In this document: positions 61,802 through 64,000 of the stretch, piece after piece
Layout of the letters: every line of letters starts with the position of its first letter
How positions within the stretch are numbered: position 1 is the stretch's first letter
Notes under the pieces: model-generated
The model's input: only the letters and a program-made list of their open reading frames with translations
Told to the model about the DNA's origin: nothing
The model's database searches: none
Translations under genes and position numbers: made by a program
Assembly: GCF_014267175.1 (NCBI RefSeq)
Contig: NZ_JACMTR010000002.1
Span: 1,849,001 to 1,913,000, forward strand
Origin: Pseudonocardia sp. C8
GTDB taxonomy: Bacteria > Actinomycetota > Actinomycetes > Mycobacteriales > Pseudonocardiaceae
DNA length: 64,000 bases
Direction of reading: 5' to 3'

Positions 61802-62104
61802 GCGGGGGGGTGCCGCGGGCGGCGGGCGTACGGCTGCCGTCGGTCACCGTCCACTCACCGTTCCACCCTGCGACCGACCCCGTTCGGGGAGCCGCGGACG
61901 GCCCGGAGTGAGCAACGACACGTCGCGCCACGCCGTCCACTCGACGATCAGTCGGTCGGGTTGGCCGGTCCGGGTGGTCGCGGCACGATTCGCCTCGTAC
62001 TCTTGGTCCCAGACGCCCAGGTGGGGCGCCCGTCGTGCGGTCGGGGCAGGGATGTCCCGGTCGACACGGCCTACCGTCCGATTTCGTGTGCCGGAGGTGA
62101 AGGC
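61802..62104. other. 303-bp intergenic region upstream of the DUF3040 gene
   Basis: No coding feature is supported here. It holds one solitary CCACTCAC (61851-61858), a small GC inverted repeat around 62023-62041, a TACCGT -10 candidate (62071-62076) and a ribosome binding site GGAGGTGAAGG before ATG 62105. Confidence 0.5.
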
Positions 62105-62512
62105 ATGCCGCTCTCCGAGCACGAGCAGCGCCTGCTCGAACAGATCGAACGGGCCCTCTACCAGGAGGACCCGAAGTTCGCCTCATCGGTGAGTGGCAAG
62201 CGGATGAGCAAGCCCGCTCGCCGGCGCCGGATCCAGGGGGCCGTGCTCTTCGTGCTGGGCCTCGTCATGCTCGTGGCCGGGATCCCGTTCCAGGTGCTGT
62301 ACCTGGGCGACATCCCGCTGCTCAGCGTCATCGGGTTCCTCGCCATGCTCGGGGGAGCCCTGCTCGCGGTCACCTCGATCGGCGCCCGCGGCAAGGAGGC
62401 CGAATCGGCCGAGGGCGGCGCCCCGCCCTCGAAGGACAAATCCGGTGGGGAAAGCGGCGGCTTCACCAACCGGATGGAGGAGCGCTTCCGGCGCCGCTTC
62501 GAACAGGAGTGA
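62105..62512 (+). CDS. DUF3040-family membrane protein (Rv2169c-like)
   Basis: The 135-residue protein starts MPLSEHEQRLLEQIERALYQ, diagnostic of DUF3040. Two transmembrane helices lie near residues 43-64 and 70-90, and an acidic/basic tail ends in RMEERFRRRFEQE. Function is unknown, but it is well conserved in actinobacteria near the mraZ/cell-division region. GGAGGTGAAGG lies 5 nt before the ATG. Confidence 0.88.
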   Translation: MPLSEHEQRLLEQIERALYQEDPKFASSVSGKRMSKPARRRRIQGAVLFVLGLVMLVAGIPFQVLYLGDIPLLSVIGFLAMLGGALLAVTSIGARGKEAESAEGGAPPSKDKSGGESGGFTNRMEERFRRRFEQE

Positions 62513-62874
62513 CGCGGCGGCCGGCGGGCTGCCCACCTGACGCCCGGCGGGGCGGGACAACACATGTCCCGCCCCGCCGTCGTGTGCCGTGAGGCCGGCC
62601 GGCACCTCGCGGGACCGGTGCACGCTCCCGCCCCCGGATCCGCGCGAGGCGCACGGTTCGGCCCGGTCGGGGCGTCATCGTGCGGGGTCGTTGGCGCCCA
62701 GCGCGGTGACGTGCGCGGTTTGGCCCTCGGCGGGGCGCGATCGTGCGGGTCGACGGGGCGCCGTTCGGTGAGGTGGACGGTTTCGCCCCGGGCGGGGCGG
62801 GAGCGTGCGGGTCGCCGACGGGGCCGGGGCCCTGGCCCGACCCTGGCGGGCGGCGCGAGCCAGGAGGCGCGGTC
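62513..62874. repeat. Intergenic region with terminator and degenerate 62-bp tandem repeats
   Basis: After the DUF3040 gene a perfect 14-bp stem (62545-62558 with 62566-62579) is a likely terminator. Three imperfect repeats of about 62 bp follow (62646-62707, 62708-62769, 62770-62827), sharing a GGGCG-ATCGTGCGGGTCG-like core. No credible gene was found in the region. Confidence 0.55.
62545..62579 (+). terminator. Hairpin terminator of the DUF3040 gene
   Basis: CGGCGGGGCGGGAC, 7-base loop AACACAT, then the perfect complement. No T tract, as usual in actinobacteria. Confidence 0.75.
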
Positions 62875-62926
62875 GCGCCCGTGAGTGGTTCGGAGGGCCA
62901 GAGCCCTCCGAACCACTCACGGGCGC
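62875..62926. terminator. GTGAGTGG-type hairpin (copy 5)
   Basis: A perfect 23-bp stem GCGCCCGTGAGTGGTTCGGA(GGG) with loop CCAGAG. The stop TGA of the minus-strand transglutaminase-like gene (62917-62919) lies in its right arm. Confidence 0.88.
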
Positions 62927-64000
62927 TCTGCGCCGCTCGGCTCCGCCCCCGACCGATCCCGGCGCACCTGCTCGGGCACCACGGAGGGCGGCAGGACCTT
63001 CGCCCGCAGCGACGACCCACCGGCGGCGATCGCCGACCGGACCTCGTCGACGAGGCCGTCCAGCAGCCCCGGCCCGGGCAGCAGGTCGCCGTACCAGCTC
63101 GCCTCCACCCGCGCGGCCAGCTCGTGTACCGCCTCCGCCGGCCGCCCGGTGAGGCCGTGCGCCTCGACGATCCGCGCCGCCGCGGTGCGCACGGTGTCCC
63201 CGGGCGGCACCGGGACCCCGTGGTCCCGGGACGCGGCCAGCACCTCGTCCCACGCGGCCGTCGCCGCCCCCTCGCCGCCGGCCCGGGCCAGGCCGGCCCG
63301 GCGGACGTACTGGCGGCGGCGCCACCAGCGGGGGAACAGGGCGGCCAGCAGGAGGCCCACCAGCGCCAGCACACCGGCACCGGCGGCGAGCCACCACGAC
63401 GAGCCGAGCCCGGCCGTGTCCCCGGGCTGCTCACCCGGGGGCGGGGGCGGCGGGGTCTCGCCGCCACCCCCGGCGGGCGGCGGGGGCGCGGCGGTCGGCT
63501 CCGGGGCCGGCGGCTGCTCCCGGGCCGGGGAGCCGCCCTCCTCCTGCCGGGCCTGCTGGACGTATCCCGGGTCGAGGGTGCGGCCGTCGGCCAGCGGGGT
63601 CGGGTCGAAGCTCATCCAGCCGTAGTCGGGGAACCACGCCTCGACCCAGGCGTGCGCGTCCTCGGTCGTGACGACGCGGCCGGAGCCGTCGTCGTCGCCC
63701 GCGGTGAAGCCGACCGCCACCCGCGCGGGCACGCCGACCGCGCGGAGCATCACGGCCATCGCGGAGGCGTACTGCTCGCAGTACCCGGTCCGGCCGCGGG
63801 TCAGGAAGTCGGCGAGCGCGTCGCCGCTGCCGCCGGGGGCGGTCGCGAGGCTGTAGGTGAACGGCGAGCCGGGCCCGGTGAAGTGGTTCTGCAGCGCCAT
63901 CGCACGGTCGAACGGCGTCCGGGCCCCCGCGGTGACCTCGCGCGCGATCCGCGCCACCCGCGGATCGACGCCGGCGGTGTCGAGGTAGGCGCGGTCCACC
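62917..64000 (-). CDS. Transglutaminase-like (TgpA-type) protein, C-terminal part (partial)
   Basis: The gene runs off the right edge, so only about 361 codons are present. The transglutaminase core shows the catalytic cysteine in RTGYCEQYASAMAVMLRA, histidine in DAHAWVEAWFP and aspartate in MSFDPTPLADG. A Pro/Gly-rich linker leads to one transmembrane helix and a cytoplasmic DUF4129-like C-terminus. This is the C-terminal half of TgpA-type membrane proteins (DUF3488 plus transglutaminase), usually next to a MoxR-DUF58 pair. The stop lies in the hairpin at 62875. Confidence 0.85.
   Translation of the reverse strand, partial: VDRAYLDTAGVDPRVARIAREVTAGARTPFDRAMALQNHFTGPGSPFTYSLATAPGGSGDALADFLTRGRTGYCEQYASAMAVMLRAVGVPARVAVGFTAGDDDGSGRVVTTEDAHAWVEAWFPDYGWMSFDPTPLADGRTLDPGYVQQARQEEGGSPAREQPPAPEPTAAPPPPAGGGGETPPPPPPGEQPGDTAGLGSSWWLAAGAGVLALVGLLLAALFPRWWRRRQYVRRAGLARAGGEGAATAAWDEVLAASRDHGVPVPPGDTVRTAAARIVEAHGLTGRPAEAVHELAARVEASWYGDLLPGPGLLDGLVDEVRSAIAAGGSSLRAKVLPPSVVPEQVRRDRSGAEPSGAERP

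Noticed and set aside
62189..62196. Another GTGAGTGG inside the DUF3040 gene, and a lone CCACTCAC at 61851-61858
   Set aside because: Neither is paired with a complement to form a hairpin, so they are not members of the hairpin family, though they may matter if the octamer is over-represented genome-wide.

Overview
The window is a very GC-rich, densely packed chromosomal segment from an actinomycete. From about 17.8 kb to the right end, gene content and order follow the block known in Mycobacterium tuberculosis as Rv2169c-Rv2196: trpD, ctaE-qcrCAB, the Rv2191-type nuclease, pimB', fadD15, Rv2186c-Rv2182c types, Rv2179c type, aroG, pknL/Rv2175c, mptA, idsA, metF, lppM, Rv2170 and Rv2169c types. 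Carotenoid genes, the catabolic cassettes, and the absence of mycolate-specific genes suggest a non-mycobacterial relative such as Pseudonocardia. The genus is an inference from remembered synteny, not a search result.

Layout. 1-8.1 kb: end of a probable pcaB with its IclR regulator, then single metabolic genes (PPOX-type oxidoreductase, winged-helix protein, GlxA-type regulator, thioesterase, FprA-type ferredoxin reductase, small ACT/Lrp-like proteins, Gfo/Idh oxidoreductase). 8.2-17.7 kb: an aromatic-acid catabolic cluster with a hydrolase, an AAHS transporter, a TetR regulator, an EntE/SdgA-like ligase, a salicylyl-CoA-5-hydroxylase-like monooxygenase with an unusual C-terminus, a VOC protein, an unknown 108-residue protein, a maleate-isomerase-type enzyme and a second hydrolase. 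17.8-23.8 kb: trpD, a receiver-like protein, and the cytochrome bcc-aa3 genes. 24-27.9 kb: exonuclease/GIY-YIG nuclease, NYN-domain protein, Cys-rich small protein. 28-34.6 kb: an acyl-CoA catabolic regulon with a tandem TetR regulator. 34.8-47.4 kb: mannolipid, acyl-CoA, DAHP synthase and associated conserved genes. 47.5-57.4 kb: ribokinase, PknL and its substrate family, carotenoid/isoprenoid genes interleaved with mptA, and metF. 57.4-64 kb: LppM, GNAT, an SOS-box-controlled DUF6504-HEPN pair, ParA, a methyltransferase, DUF3040, and the end of a transglutaminase-like protein.

Non-coding structure is the most unusual part. (1) Five long hairpins at gene ends carry GTGAGTGG/CCACTCAC (one inside-out and variant), have otherwise variable stems, and place a stop codon of a neighbouring gene inside the arm. 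(2) Two 168-bp near-identical foldback, MITE-like elements bounded by CTAG lie 29.5 kb apart in opposite orientation; one supplies the stop codon of crtI. (3) At least fifteen genes have a TANNNT or CATAAT -10 hexamer 6-8 nt before the start codon, the signature of leaderless transcripts. One further case is a 27-codon upstream ORF. (4) Pairs of promoters share boxes that define small regulons: a TGTC-ATAGTTC-ACA box in the aromatic cluster and a GTTCAC box in the acyl-CoA region. (5) There are tandem repeats of 15 bp x5, 35 bp x2 and about 62 bp x3. No tRNA, rRNA, CRISPR array or autonomous transposase was seen.
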